A stretch of 64,000 nucleotides of DNA from Ktedonobacter robiniae (GTDB taxonomy: Bacteria > Chloroflexota > Ktedonobacteria > Ktedonobacterales > Ktedonobacteraceae): NCBI RefSeq assembly GCF_016587375.1, contig NZ_BNJG01000001.1, positions 1,178,001-1,242,000 of the forward strand, written 5' to 3'. This document shows, piece by piece, positions 35,768-43,805 of this stretch. The position numbers and the translations under genes are program-made. Below the pieces are notes generated by a model. The model saw only the letters and a program-made list of their open reading frames with translations. It did no database searches and was not told the origin of the DNA. Position 1 is the stretch's first letter. Each line of letters starts with the position of its first letter.

Positions 35768-38017
35768 ATGCAAGTTTCAAAACGTACATGGTCTCTCCCC
35801 CTGGCACTGCTCGCCCTGGTTCTCCTCATTGGGGCGATTATAGTGGCCCAGGTGGTGGGGAACCATCTCGCGGCCTCGGCGAGTGGCCCCTACCAGGGGC
35901 GCCTGGCTGGTCAGCGCTACAAATTGCTGGGGCATATCGCACCGGCCATGAAGAGATATACTCCCATGCACGCCTCCAATGGGCAGCAAGAGATGCGCCT
36001 GGCGGTCTCGCTCAATTTGCGCAACCAGGCCCAGTTGGACGCCTTGCTCGCCGCGCAGAACAATCCCCAATCCGCGCTCTATCACCACTACCTGACCCCG
36101 CAGGATTTTATGCGTCGCTTCGCGCCAACGCAAGAGGATGTAGAGCGAGTCTCGGCATATTTGCGCAGCAATGGATTGCAAATTGCCAATGTATCTACAA
36201 ACAGGCAAATCATCAATGTACGTGGATCGATGGACAACGTAGAGAAGGCGTTCAGCGTCTCCATCTCGGATTACAATATCGATGGCCGCGTCGCCTATGC
36301 ACCTCTCAATGATCCCTCGGTGCCAGCAGACATGGCAGGTATGATCTCCAATGTAGCAGGGCTGGAGAGCGTGGCACGCTATCACCACCATGCCCAGTTG
36401 CAGCCCAATCCTAAGAAACCGCGCCAGGGTTCCCAGGGCGGCTTTACTCCGACTGACCTGCGCACGGCCTATGATGTGAACCCATTGCTCCAGGCAGGCA
36501 ACAACGGGACCAATCAAACGGTCGCCCTCTTTGAGCTGGATGGGTACACTCCTACTGACGTTAATACATACCTACAGCAGTATAACCTGGGCGCCCCTCG
36601 CTACTCCAATGTCCTGGTCGATGGCGCGACCAATACAGCGGGGCAAGGCGCAATCGAGGTTGAACTCGATATGGAGGTGGTCTCGGCCATCGCTCCTGGC
36701 GCCAACCAGAAAATCTACATCGGCCCTAATAGTAACGCTGGGGTCATCGATACTTATAATAAGATTGTTACCGATAATACCGCCAAAGTGGTCAGTATCA
36801 GTTGGGGCCTCTGTGAGACAAGCTCAGGCAATTCTATGCTTGACAGCTTGAGCAACATCTTTAAGCAGGGTGCAGCTCAGGGGCAGGCCTTTTTCGCGGC
36901 CTCGGGTGATTCAGGGGCCTATGATTGCAACGACAATCAACTAGCGGTAGACTCCCCGGCAAGCGATCCTAATGTCGTAGGCGTCGGTGGTACCGCCCTC
37001 CAGGTAGACGCGAATGGGGCCTACCAGAGCGAGTCAGTCTGGAGCAATCCCAACGCTCAGGGACGTGGCCCGAAGGGTGTTGGTGGTGGTGGCGGCATCA
37101 GCAACCACTTTACTCGTCCCGCCTATCAGAATGGCGTACAGAAGAACGCCAATCGCACAGTTCCAGATGTCTCTGCCGATGCCGATCCCAATACTGGCTA
37201 CTCCGTGTTTGTCACCGGGCAATGGGGAGTCGTTGGAGGCACCAGCGCGGCAGCTCCGCTCTGGGCTGGCATCGTCACGGACGTCAACCAGTCTCTCCAG
37301 GGACAGAATAAACCCACACTAGGCAGTGCCCACACCGCGCTCTATAGCCTCTTTACGGCGCAGCAGGCCCTGCCTCCCTACCATGACATCACAACTGGCA
37401 ATAACCTGCATTATCAAGCTACCCAGGGCTATGACCTTGCCAGCGGCATGGGAACGCCCGATGCCGGAAATATCGCCCAGGACTTGGCCAATGGCAACAC
37501 TGGCGGCGGGGGAGGTACCGGCGGCGGCGGGGGTACTGGCGGCACCACAACACCACTCCTGAATAACGGTGACTTTGAAAAGGGTCAGACCAGCTGGCAG
37601 GAGAGTTCCACAGGGGGCTTTCAGCTCATCGATAGTACACAAGTGCATGGTGGGAGTGCCAGTGGCTACCTCTGTGGCTACAACAACTGTACCGACCAGC
37701 TTTCCCAGACCATCACGCTTCCAGGCAACATCAAGAGTATGACGCTGAGCTTCTGGCTTAGTAGTGCCACACGCGAGAGCGCGGGCTGCAATGATACACT
37801 GACCGCCCAGATCAGTGATGTCAGGGGACAGATCATTACCAAAGTCACCACCAGTTGTAGCGCCAACAGCGACTGGCAACAGATCAGCAGGGATGTCAGC
37901 AAGGCCCTGCTTCCCTTTAAGGGCCAGCAGGTGCAGATCGTCTGGAAAAGCCAGGGCAACGCCAGCGCCCCGAGCGCCTTTTTCATCGACGATGCGGCCT
38001 TCACTGTCTCATCCTAG
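35768..38017 (+). CDS. S53-family (sedolisin/kumamolisin-type) secreted peptidase with C-terminal beta-sandwich domain
   Basis: 749 residues from the ATG at 35768 (AAAGGAG 7 nt upstream; an earlier in-frame start lies within a repeat element). Signal sequence WSLPLALLALVLLIGAIIVAQ, then the pro-kumamolisin activation domain (about 60-215), then the peptidase. Catalytic residues are Glu297 and Asp301 (EVELD), oxyanion Asp381 (SGDSGAYD) and nucleophile Ser493 (GGTSAAAP). The calcium site is YHDITTGNN...GYDLASGMGTPD. After a Gly/Thr linker, about 160 C-terminal residues (LLNNGDFEKGQTSWQES ... FFIDDAAF) look like a carbohydrate-binding jelly roll. Acid-active serine-carboxyl endopeptidase acting outside the cell. 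Confidence 0.92.
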   Translation: MQVSKRTWSLPLALLALVLLIGAIIVAQVVGNHLAASASGPYQGRLAGQRYKLLGHIAPAMKRYTPMHASNGQQEMRLAVSLNLRNQAQLDALLAAQNNPQSALYHHYLTPQDFMRRFAPTQEDVERVSAYLRSNGLQIANVSTNRQIINVRGSMDNVEKAFSVSISDYNIDGRVAYAPLNDPSVPADMAGMISNVAGLESVARYHHHAQLQPNPKKPRQGSQGGFTPTDLRTAYDVNPLLQAGNNGTNQTVALFELDGYTPTDVNTYLQQYNLGAPRYSNVLVDGATNTAGQGAIEVELDMEVVSAIAPGANQKIYIGPNSNAGVIDTYNKIVTDNTAKVVSISWGLCETSSGNSMLDSLSNIFKQGAAQGQAFFAASGDSGAYDCNDNQLAVDSPASDPNVVGVGGTALQVDANGAYQSESVWSNPNAQGRGPKGVGGGGGISNHFTRPAYQNGVQKNANRTVPDVSADADPNTGYSVFVTGQWGVVGGTSAAAPLWAGIVTDVNQSLQGQNKPTLGSAHTALYSLFTAQQALPPYHDITTGNNLHYQATQGYDLASGMGTPDAGNIAQDLANGNTGGGGGTGGGGGTGGTTTPLLNNGDFEKGQTSWQESSTGGFQLIDSTQVHGGSASGYLCGYNNCTDQLSQTITLPGNIKSMTLSFWLSSATRESAGCNDTLTAQISDVRGQIITKVTTSCSANSDWQQISRDVSKALLPFKGQQVQIVWKSQGNASAPSAFFIDDAAFTVSS

Positions 38018-38069
38018 CATATTCCACCACTTCCTCCGTGGACTGAATGTGCCTTCCTGTACTACACGG

Positions 38070-38098
38070 AAGCCTCTCCCCTGATAGGGGAGAGGCTT
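38070..38098 (+). terminator. Intrinsic terminator after S53 peptidase gene
   Basis: 13-bp perfect stem AAGCCTCTCCCCT / AGGGGAGAGGCTT with a 3-nt loop (GAT), followed by CTTTTC. Confidence 0.85.
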
Positions 38099-38232
38099 CT
38101 TTTCATAGGCAGGGAATAACCATTGGCAACTTCTCTGTTTGTATTCATGAGTAATTTACTCTAAACAAACCATGCAAGCTCGTTTTCTCTACTCGCTTCA
38201 CATAGATTTGCTGTCAAGGAGTTGTTGTATCT

Positions 38233-39351
38233 ATGCATATAGCTGAAGAAGCTACGCTAACGCCTGGTCAAGAGAGCAGCATTCCCCCCCTTTTCCGTCC
38301 CCTTCAGCTTCGTGGCATCACGCTACGCAACCGTGTCATGGTCGCGCCTATGTGCCAGTACTCGGCTGAAGATGGCTTCGCCAATGACTGGCACCTCGTC
38401 AACCTGGGCAGCTTTGCCGTTGGTGGGGCCGCGCTGGTCATGACGGAGGCGGCCGCGGTCGAGGCGCGGGGACGTATCTCGCCCCAGGATCTGGGTATTT
38501 ATCGCGACGAGCATATCGCGCCCCTGGCACGCATTACCCGCTTTATCAAAGAGCAGGGAGCCTCGCCGGCAATCCAGTTAGCTCACGCTGGGAGAAAAGC
38601 CTCGACATATAGGCCCTGGAGTGGAAGCGGGGAGCTGGCCTCAGAAGATGGTCGCTGGCAAACCATCGGCCCCAGCGAGGTACGCTTCTCAGAGAACTAT
38701 CCCCTCCCCCAGGAGCTGACACACGAAGAGATCCAGCAGGTCGTCACCAGCTTCAAGATCGCGGCCAAGCGGGCCTTAAAAGCGGGATTTGAGATCGTCG
38801 AGATCCACGGTGCTCATGGCTATCTTACCCACGAGTTCCTCTCGCCTCTCTCCAATAAGCGCACAGATGAGTATGGTGGCTCGCTAGAGAACCGCATGCG
38901 CTTCCTGCTGGAGGTCACCGATGCCATACGCCAGGTCTGGTCCGAGCACCTGCCCCTGCTCGTACGTCTCTCCGCCAGCGACTGGACCGAGGGTGGGCTC
39001 ACCATTGAGGAGACGGTTGAGGTTTCCAGGGCGCTCAAAGTGCATGGTGTCGACTTAGTCGACGTCTCCTCTGGCGGCAATGCTCTGGCAAAAATTCCGC
39101 TCAAGCCAGGCTACCAGGTCCCCTTCGCCGAGCAGGTACGGCGCGAAGCTGGCGTTCCCACCGCCGCCGTTGGCTTAATTACAGAGGCTACACATGCCAA
39201 TGAGATTGTAGCCAGCGGAGAGGCGGATGTGATTGCCCTGGCGCGTGAGTTGCTGCGCGATCCCCACTGGCCGCTGCGCGCCGCGCATGAGCTGGGCCAT
39301 GATATCGCCTGGCCTCGCCAGTATGAGCGTGCCAAGCTCCCCCTCAAATAG
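38233..39351 (+). CDS. Old Yellow Enzyme family NADPH:flavin oxidoreductase (NamA/YqjM-like)
   Basis: 372-residue FMN-dependent ene-reductase. FMN-binding and active-site features: LRNRVMVAPMCQYSAEDGFANDWHLVNLGS (YqjM-type Cys near the flavin and the ANDWH signature), IQLAHAGRKAS, FEIVEIHGAHGYLTHEFLSPLSNKRTDEYGGSLENRMRFLLEV and the VGLITEATHANEIVASGEADVIALARELLRDPHWPL phosphate site. ThermoOYE class by the short N-terminus and CQYS. Acts on activated alkenes, often a stress or detox enzyme. First of three rightward genes, separated from the next by a 28-bp palindrome. Confidence 0.93.
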   Translation: MHIAEEATLTPGQESSIPPLFRPLQLRGITLRNRVMVAPMCQYSAEDGFANDWHLVNLGSFAVGGAALVMTEAAAVEARGRISPQDLGIYRDEHIAPLARITRFIKEQGASPAIQLAHAGRKASTYRPWSGSGELASEDGRWQTIGPSEVRFSENYPLPQELTHEEIQQVVTSFKIAAKRALKAGFEIVEIHGAHGYLTHEFLSPLSNKRTDEYGGSLENRMRFLLEVTDAIRQVWSEHLPLLVRLSASDWTEGGLTIEETVEVSRALKVHGVDLVDVSSGGNALAKIPLKPGYQVPFAEQVRREAGVPTAAVGLITEATHANEIVASGEADVIALARELLRDPHWPLRAAHELGHDIAWPRQYERAKLPLK

Positions 39352-39360
39352 CCTGTGGGT

Positions 39361-39427
39361 CATAGAAATGGATGATGAAGGCGATTGCGGACCATGCCTG
39401 CAATCGCCTTCATCATCCATTTCTATG
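39361..39427. terminator. 28-bp perfect palindrome after OYE gene
   Basis: Arms 39361-39388 and 39400-39427 are exact reverse complements with an 11-nt loop; begins 10 nt after the stop. The acetyltransferase gene, also rightward, starts 47 nt beyond. Confidence 0.65.
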
Positions 39428-39473
39428 TATAATACCAAGCAGAGAGACGCAACAATGCAAAGGATATTTTCTC

Positions 39474-40301
39474 GTGAGCGAACACACAATGGTTCAAGAG
39501 ACACCCGAGCCACGCACGCGCCAGAGCCTGGCGCACGATCTGCGCCAGCTAGGTGTACAACCAGGCATGACACTTCTGGTCCATTCCTCCCTTAGCTCGC
39601 TTGGCTGGGTCTGTGGCGGGGCTGTGGCTGTCGTACAGGCCTTGATGGACGTCCTGACTGGCGAGGGGACGCTGATCATGCCCACCCAGAGCGGAGACCT
39701 CTCCGATCCGACCCACTGGCAACGCCCACCCGTACCTCGCGAATGGTGGCCAATCATTCAGGAGACGATGCCTGCCTATGACCCACATCTTACTCCGACG
39801 CGCGGGATGGGCGCGATCGTAGAGGTCTTTCGCGCTCACCCTGACACGCTGCGTAGCGCGCACCCCAATGTCTCCTTCGCGGCCTGGGGCAAGCACGCGG
39901 AACGTATCATCGCGCATCACAGCCTGGATTACGGCTTGGGCGAGGGCTCTCCGCTGGCTCGCATGTACGAGTTGGATGGCTCCATCCTACTCCTGGGTGT
40001 AGGCTATGATAGTTGCACAGCGCTACACCTGGCCGAGTATCGCGCCCCCGGAGGGAGTGAGATCGAGCGGGCCGCACCCATTATTGAAAATGGCCAGCGG
40101 GTCTGGAAAACCTATCGAGATATTGATATCGACTCCGACATCTTTCCCGAACTGGGAGCGGATTTTGAGCGTTCAAGAGCTGCTATCATTGGTCAGGTTG
40201 GCTCGGCCACGTGCCGCCTCCTGCGCCAACGCCCTCTCGTCAATTTCGGCGTCGAATGGCTCACCCACCGGCGCCAGGCAAACATCTCTACCGCCAAATA
40301 G
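39474..40301 (+). CDS. Aminoglycoside N(3)-acetyltransferase family protein
   Basis: GNAT-unrelated AAC(3)-fold acetyl-CoA transferase, 275 residues from GTG 39474 (AAAGGA 9 nt upstream; ATG 39489 is the alternative). Signature features: PGMTLLVHSSLSSLGWVCGGAVAVVQALMDVLTGEGTLIMPTQSGDLSDP, TPTRGMGAIVEVFRAHPDTLRSAHPNVSFAAWGKHA, and HSLDYGLGEGSPLARMYELDGSILLLGVGYDSCTALHLAEY with the catalytic His/Asp region. Chromosomal members of this family in soil bacteria often acetylate other amines (FrbF- or YokD-like), so aminoglycoside resistance is possible but not shown. No mobile element is adjacent. Confidence 0.87.
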   Translation: MSEHTMVQETPEPRTRQSLAHDLRQLGVQPGMTLLVHSSLSSLGWVCGGAVAVVQALMDVLTGEGTLIMPTQSGDLSDPTHWQRPPVPREWWPIIQETMPAYDPHLTPTRGMGAIVEVFRAHPDTLRSAHPNVSFAAWGKHAERIIAHHSLDYGLGEGSPLARMYELDGSILLLGVGYDSCTALHLAEYRAPGGSEIERAAPIIENGQRVWKTYRDIDIDSDIFPELGADFERSRAAIIGQVGSATCRLLRQRPLVNFGVEWLTHRRQANISTAK

Positions 40302-40320
40302 CTCTAAAACATATGCAGAT

Positions 40321-40349
40321 GTAGGATCCATGCTGGCATGGACCCTTAA
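40321..40349. repeat. Short palindrome of the TCCATGCTGGCATGGA type (family P2)
   Basis: GGATCCATGC-TG-GCATGGACCC is a 10-bp imperfect inverted repeat. Its centre TCCATGCTGGCATGGA is identical to that in each arm of the hairpin at 9384-9463. It sits between the acetyltransferase stop and the 2-hydroxyacid dehydrogenase ribosome site. Confidence 0.55.
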
Positions 40350-40368
40350 AAATTAAGGATGGTATTAT

Positions 40369-41367
40369 ATGACAGCTTATCCCCCGATTGTTAGCCGCTT
40401 TGGCTTTAGTCAGGCCTCATTGGAGAAGTTACGCGCTGCGGCGCAGACCGATATTCACGTCATAGAGGATAGAGAAGAGTTTAACCGGAGCGTTAAAGAG
40501 GCCGAAATTATCTGCGGCTTCCTGCCAAAAAACTGGCGCGAGCTGGCTCCAAAGCTTCGCTGGCTCCAGTCGCCTGCCGCGGGCATCGATAGCCTGCGCG
40601 AGAACAGCATTCTCGCCCCTGACAGTGGCGTTATCGTCACCACTGGCTCGGGTATTCATGTCACGAACATCAGCGAGTATGTCTTTGGCAGCATGATCAT
40701 GTTTAATCGAGCCTGGCCTCAACTGGTCGATATGCAGAGGCGGCATGCCTGGCCGCGCAATATAGAACAGTATTTTCCCGAGACCTACCAGGTGCCTTTC
40801 CGTGAGCGTGAACTACATGGGCAGACACTCGCCATCATCGGCATGGGCAATATTGGGCGTCGCATCGCTCAGGTCGCGCGCGCCTTTGGCATGCGAGTAC
40901 TGGCAACCCGCCACTCGGCCAAAGATGGAGAGCAAGACCCCGATGTCGATCAGCTCTTCCCCCAGAGCCGCATGCTTGAGGTATTGCAGCAGAGTGACTA
41001 TATCGTCATCGCCGTTCCCCTTACTCGGAACACAGAGAAACTGATCGGCGAGCGCGAGCTACGCGCCATGCAGGCTCATGCCTACCTGATCAACATCGCC
41101 CGTGGCAAAGTCATTGATGAGGAAGTCTTGCTGCGCGCGCTCCAGGAGGGCTGGATCGCTGGCGCGGGCCTGGATGTTACCGCCACAGAACCCCTGCCCG
41201 CCGAAAGCCCACTCTACGATCTCCCCAATGTGATTCTAACCCCGCATATCTCTGGCGCCACCGAGCATTATGAGGCTCGCCTGGCCGATCTCTTCGCCAA
41301 TAATCTGCGTCGTTACCGCGCTGGTCAGCCACTGCGCAACGTCTACGAGCACCAGCGAGGCTATTAG
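40369..41367 (+). CDS. D-isomer-specific 2-hydroxyacid dehydrogenase
   Basis: 332 residues; NAD(P)-dependent reduction of a 2-oxoacid. Rossmann motif GMGNIGRRIAQVARAFGMRVLATR near 155, substrate Arg in LINIARGKVIDEEVLL, catalytic Glu in DVTATEPLPAESPLYDLPNVILTPHISG with the His of the TPHxSG motif. Closest in pattern to the glyoxylate/hydroxypyruvate reductase-like (GhrA-type) branch, but substrate is not determinable. AAGGAT lies 8 nt before ATG. Last gene of the rightward run; its TAG stop overlaps the first base of the following palindrome. Confidence 0.92.
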   Translation: MTAYPPIVSRFGFSQASLEKLRAAAQTDIHVIEDREEFNRSVKEAEIICGFLPKNWRELAPKLRWLQSPAAGIDSLRENSILAPDSGVIVTTGSGIHVTNISEYVFGSMIMFNRAWPQLVDMQRRHAWPRNIEQYFPETYQVPFRERELHGQTLAIIGMGNIGRRIAQVARAFGMRVLATRHSAKDGEQDPDVDQLFPQSRMLEVLQQSDYIVIAVPLTRNTEKLIGERELRAMQAHAYLINIARGKVIDEEVLLRALQEGWIAGAGLDVTATEPLPAESPLYDLPNVILTPHISGATEHYEARLADLFANNLRRYRAGQPLRNVYEHQRGY

Positions 41368-41417
41368 TAGCATAATGGGTCCTGGTAGCCACAGGCTGCC
41401 AGGACCCATTATGCTAC
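41367..41417. terminator. 24-bp palindrome between 2-hydroxyacid dehydrogenase and 41431 gene (family P3)
   Basis: Arms 41367-41390 and 41394-41417 pair with a single T/C (wobble) position and a 3-nt loop (ACA). The top (CTGGTAGCCACAGGCTGCCAG) is related to the cores at 20244 and 56825. The stem includes the last base of the upstream stop codon. Confidence 0.7.
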
Positions 41418-41430
41418 CTGCCCGGTAGGC

Positions 41431-43407
41431 TTACTTCTTAGGTGACGTCGTTGATGTTGGGGTTAATACCGGCGTTGGGCTGGAAGTCGGAGCCGAGGTA
41501 GGCCCGCTCTGCCCCAGGTTAATGCTGGTATCGTCAAAGGTCTTGAAGTTTACTACCTGGTTATCTGTCTTCTCAAATGTTCCAGTGATCGTGTCACCGG
41601 GCTGGACCAGCGGTAGCTTTGGCGAAAGCGAGAGGTTAGCGGTAAAGATATACGGCTGCCCCTCAAGCTGGATATAGTACACGGTATTACTTCCCTGCTG
41701 CACCGCCGAAGCGCGCAAGACCTTGCCCGTGACCGCCTGTGTCTGGCCCGTGGCGGGCACATTGCCTCCACCACCAGACTGTGTCAACCACTGCTGGTAG
41801 TCCTGCAAAGCCTGCGAGAGCGAGGTATCAAACTGAACATTGCTTCCGTTCAGGTTCCTGGCATCGACGATACCTACCGCCTGAAAGATCGCGCCCGTGG
41901 TCTGTGATCCCACACTGCTACTACCACTATTCGAGGTATCACTGGTAGAAGGGCCAGTATCCTGCACATAGATCGCGACCCAGGTGGGCCTGTCATAGAT
42001 CTGGTATAACTGCACGCTTGCCACGCTATAGTTGCGAATGTTGGAGCGCGTCGACTGGAAGGTCTTAATGACGTTATCACCTATGCCAACGCCCTGTAAG
42101 GGATAGAAGGTTGCCTGATTCTTATGCGTGTCAAAGAGGAAGACACCCGTGCTCGAATTATCGCTACTTGAAGACGAGGTCATTGGCACAAGCCAGACGG
42201 GACTATCCACTCTATTGTAGAGTAACTCAGGATCGCCCGCAGTCACCTGCTGACCGGCGCCCGATGGGTTAAACCAGGGCGCGGCATGATAGCGTCCCCA
42301 CCAGGAGAGGTACTGCTGTACGGTATCGGAGGGCATGACCCGGTCCACCCAGGCTGGAACCTTGTTGGGGGCATACTTCGTAATCACCCCGGTATGCGCA
42401 TCCACCAGGAGCACCTCGGAGAGGACATCACCCACATAGCCACGAATAGGCTGCATCAACGAGACCGTCCAGTACGGGTGATAGTTATCGTCCAGCTCCA
42501 ACGTCGGATCGACCAGCTTGCCATAAGTATAGCCATTCAAGTAGACATGGCGCAGGAGATCCTGGTTCAGCAACGCGCCAGGCAGGTAGGCCAGCGAGGT
42601 ACCCGACTGGACCTGCTCGGTGTACAGCTTAGGTACGGCCTGGGGATTCTCGGCGTCCACGACGACAAAGCCGGGCGTCCGCGGATTCGAGAGATTTACA
42701 AAGATGTTATTGTAGCTCAACGGAGCCACATAGTAGAGGTGGCCCTTGATGGACTGAAGCGTATAGCTATCTGCATCAATGCCGTAAGCGGACCCCAGGT
42801 TCTGCCCATTTGAGCCCAGCACCTGCTGCCCTTTATAAGCCGCGACACTCTTGCTCGCCAGCACGATATGGTTCTGATCAGTTGGCGGTAGCTTATCGCT
42901 GGCCTGCATCGTGACCTGGGGAATCGCCGCCAGGGCCTTCGTATTGACATCAAACCAGGTTGTAAAAATGGTGATGAGCGCGGGCGCGGCGATACCAATA
43001 ACGCCAACCACCACCAGGCCTAGAATGCCCGCCGCGATGGTGCCACGCGAGACACCACGAGTCGCGGCCCGCCCAATAGAGGATTGCTGAAAATTGATGC
43101 GCACACCACCCGCAGCACTCGACGCGGCCTCCATCACCGGGGCAGCAAAAGTAAAGAGGTTACCCAGGCTACTCAAAAACAGGGGCCAGAGCACCCATTG
43201 CCAGCCCCAGAAGGGACCCGTCAAGGCCGGGAGCGAGAAGTACAGGATCAAGAGGCTCAATAAGAAATTAAAGATAGTATACCCAAGGAACCAGCGCGTA
43301 AACTTGCCGCGCTCGAACCGCTCGCGCCGGCCAAACACCAGGCGCCCAAGCGTTAAAATCACCATCACGATGACCGTACCAATAAGCGCCAGCAGGAAGA
43401 TGACCAT
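41431..43407 (-). CDS. Large membrane protein of unknown function
   Basis: Not recognised. 658 residues. Three or four membrane helices at the N-terminus (VIFLLALIGTVIVMVILTLGRLVF; FLGYTIFNFLLSLLILYFSL; WVLWPLFLSSLGNLFTFAAPV; GTIAAGILGLVVVGVIGIAAPAL near 125-150) precede a roughly 450-residue extracytoplasmic domain. One stretch, YHPYWTVSLMQPIRGYVGDVLSEVLLVDAHTGVITKY, has the lvDahTG pattern seen in PepSY-like domains. The end is a Ser/Thr/Pro tail (SAPTSSPTPVLTPTSTTSPKK). AGGAG lies 8 nt before ATG. Monocistronic by context. Large secreted or cell-envelope role is inferred only from topology. Confidence 0.75.
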   Translation of the reverse strand: MVIFLLALIGTVIVMVILTLGRLVFGRRERFERGKFTRWFLGYTIFNFLLSLLILYFSLPALTGPFWGWQWVLWPLFLSSLGNLFTFAAPVMEAASSAAGGVRINFQQSSIGRAATRGVSRGTIAAGILGLVVVGVIGIAAPALITIFTTWFDVNTKALAAIPQVTMQASDKLPPTDQNHIVLASKSVAAYKGQQVLGSNGQNLGSAYGIDADSYTLQSIKGHLYYVAPLSYNNIFVNLSNPRTPGFVVVDAENPQAVPKLYTEQVQSGTSLAYLPGALLNQDLLRHVYLNGYTYGKLVDPTLELDDNYHPYWTVSLMQPIRGYVGDVLSEVLLVDAHTGVITKYAPNKVPAWVDRVMPSDTVQQYLSWWGRYHAAPWFNPSGAGQQVTAGDPELLYNRVDSPVWLVPMTSSSSSDNSSTGVFLFDTHKNQATFYPLQGVGIGDNVIKTFQSTRSNIRNYSVASVQLYQIYDRPTWVAIYVQDTGPSTSDTSNSGSSSVGSQTTGAIFQAVGIVDARNLNGSNVQFDTSLSQALQDYQQWLTQSGGGGNVPATGQTQAVTGKVLRASAVQQGSNTVYYIQLEGQPYIFTANLSLSPKLPLVQPGDTITGTFEKTDNQVVNFKTFDDTSINLGQSGPTSAPTSSPTPVLTPTSTTSPKK

Positions 43408-43588
43408 AATTAGTTCTCCTAATAAAGAGGATATTTGCTAACGTAGCAAAAAATCTCTCTCAAATCTCTCTCTATATACGTGCTATGCTATGTGTAAGGT
43501 GCAAATAGCTTCCACTATTTCAAACGAATAATCAAGCCTTTGCCCCAACAGCTTTGCGGTTGCTCAATAAATCTTGATACTGGAGTTT

Positions 43589-43669
43589 ATGGAGCAGGAC
43601 CGCCCTGGCTTCTGGGAAGTGCGTGGCTATCACAATCATGCCGATCCCTGGGAAGAGGAGCGCTACTGA
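43589..43669 (+). CDS. Candidate 26-residue small protein
   Basis: Reads [15 protein letters not shown] then [11 protein letters not shown]. Composition is protein-like: two Trp, three Tyr/Phe, charged residues throughout, and codons match neighbouring genes (CTG-, GGC-, CGC-type choices). TGGAG lies 3-4 nt before the ATG, a short but usable spacing. A palindrome 72 nt downstream would serve as its terminator and that of the convergent spoVR gene. No family recognised. It could be chance; conservation in relatives would settle it. Confidence 0.4.
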   Translation: MEQDRPGFWEVRGYHNHADPWEEERY

Positions 43670-43740
43670 TTACCAGTAGCAGATGAGAGAGCGCGCGGGA
43701 GGCGGCAAAATTATCCTCTCCAACCTCCACTTTCTCTCAA

Positions 43741-43782
43741 AAAGGGTCCCCTCCATGGCTGTTTTTGTGGAGGGGACCCTTT
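43741..43782. terminator. 15-bp perfect hairpin downstream of spoVR
   Basis: AAAGGGTCCCCTCCA (43741-43755) pairs exactly with TGGAGGGGACCCTTT (43768-43782), 12-nt loop containing T5. 24 nt past the spoVR stop. Confidence 0.75.
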
Positions 43783-43805
43783 CATGCTCTGCTAGAGAAC
43801 GAGCT

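Larger units (their letters stand above)
43408..43805. other. 398-bp region between the 41431 and spoVR genes
   Basis: Contains a 26-codon open frame on the plus strand (43589-43669) and the palindrome at 43741-43782. The left third is A/T-rich and should carry the promoter of the leftward 41431 gene. Confidence 0.5.

Noticed and set aside
39474..40301. AAC(3) gene as part of a mobile resistance cassette
   Set aside because: No insertion sequence, integron site or anomalous composition nearby; context is chromosomal metabolism.
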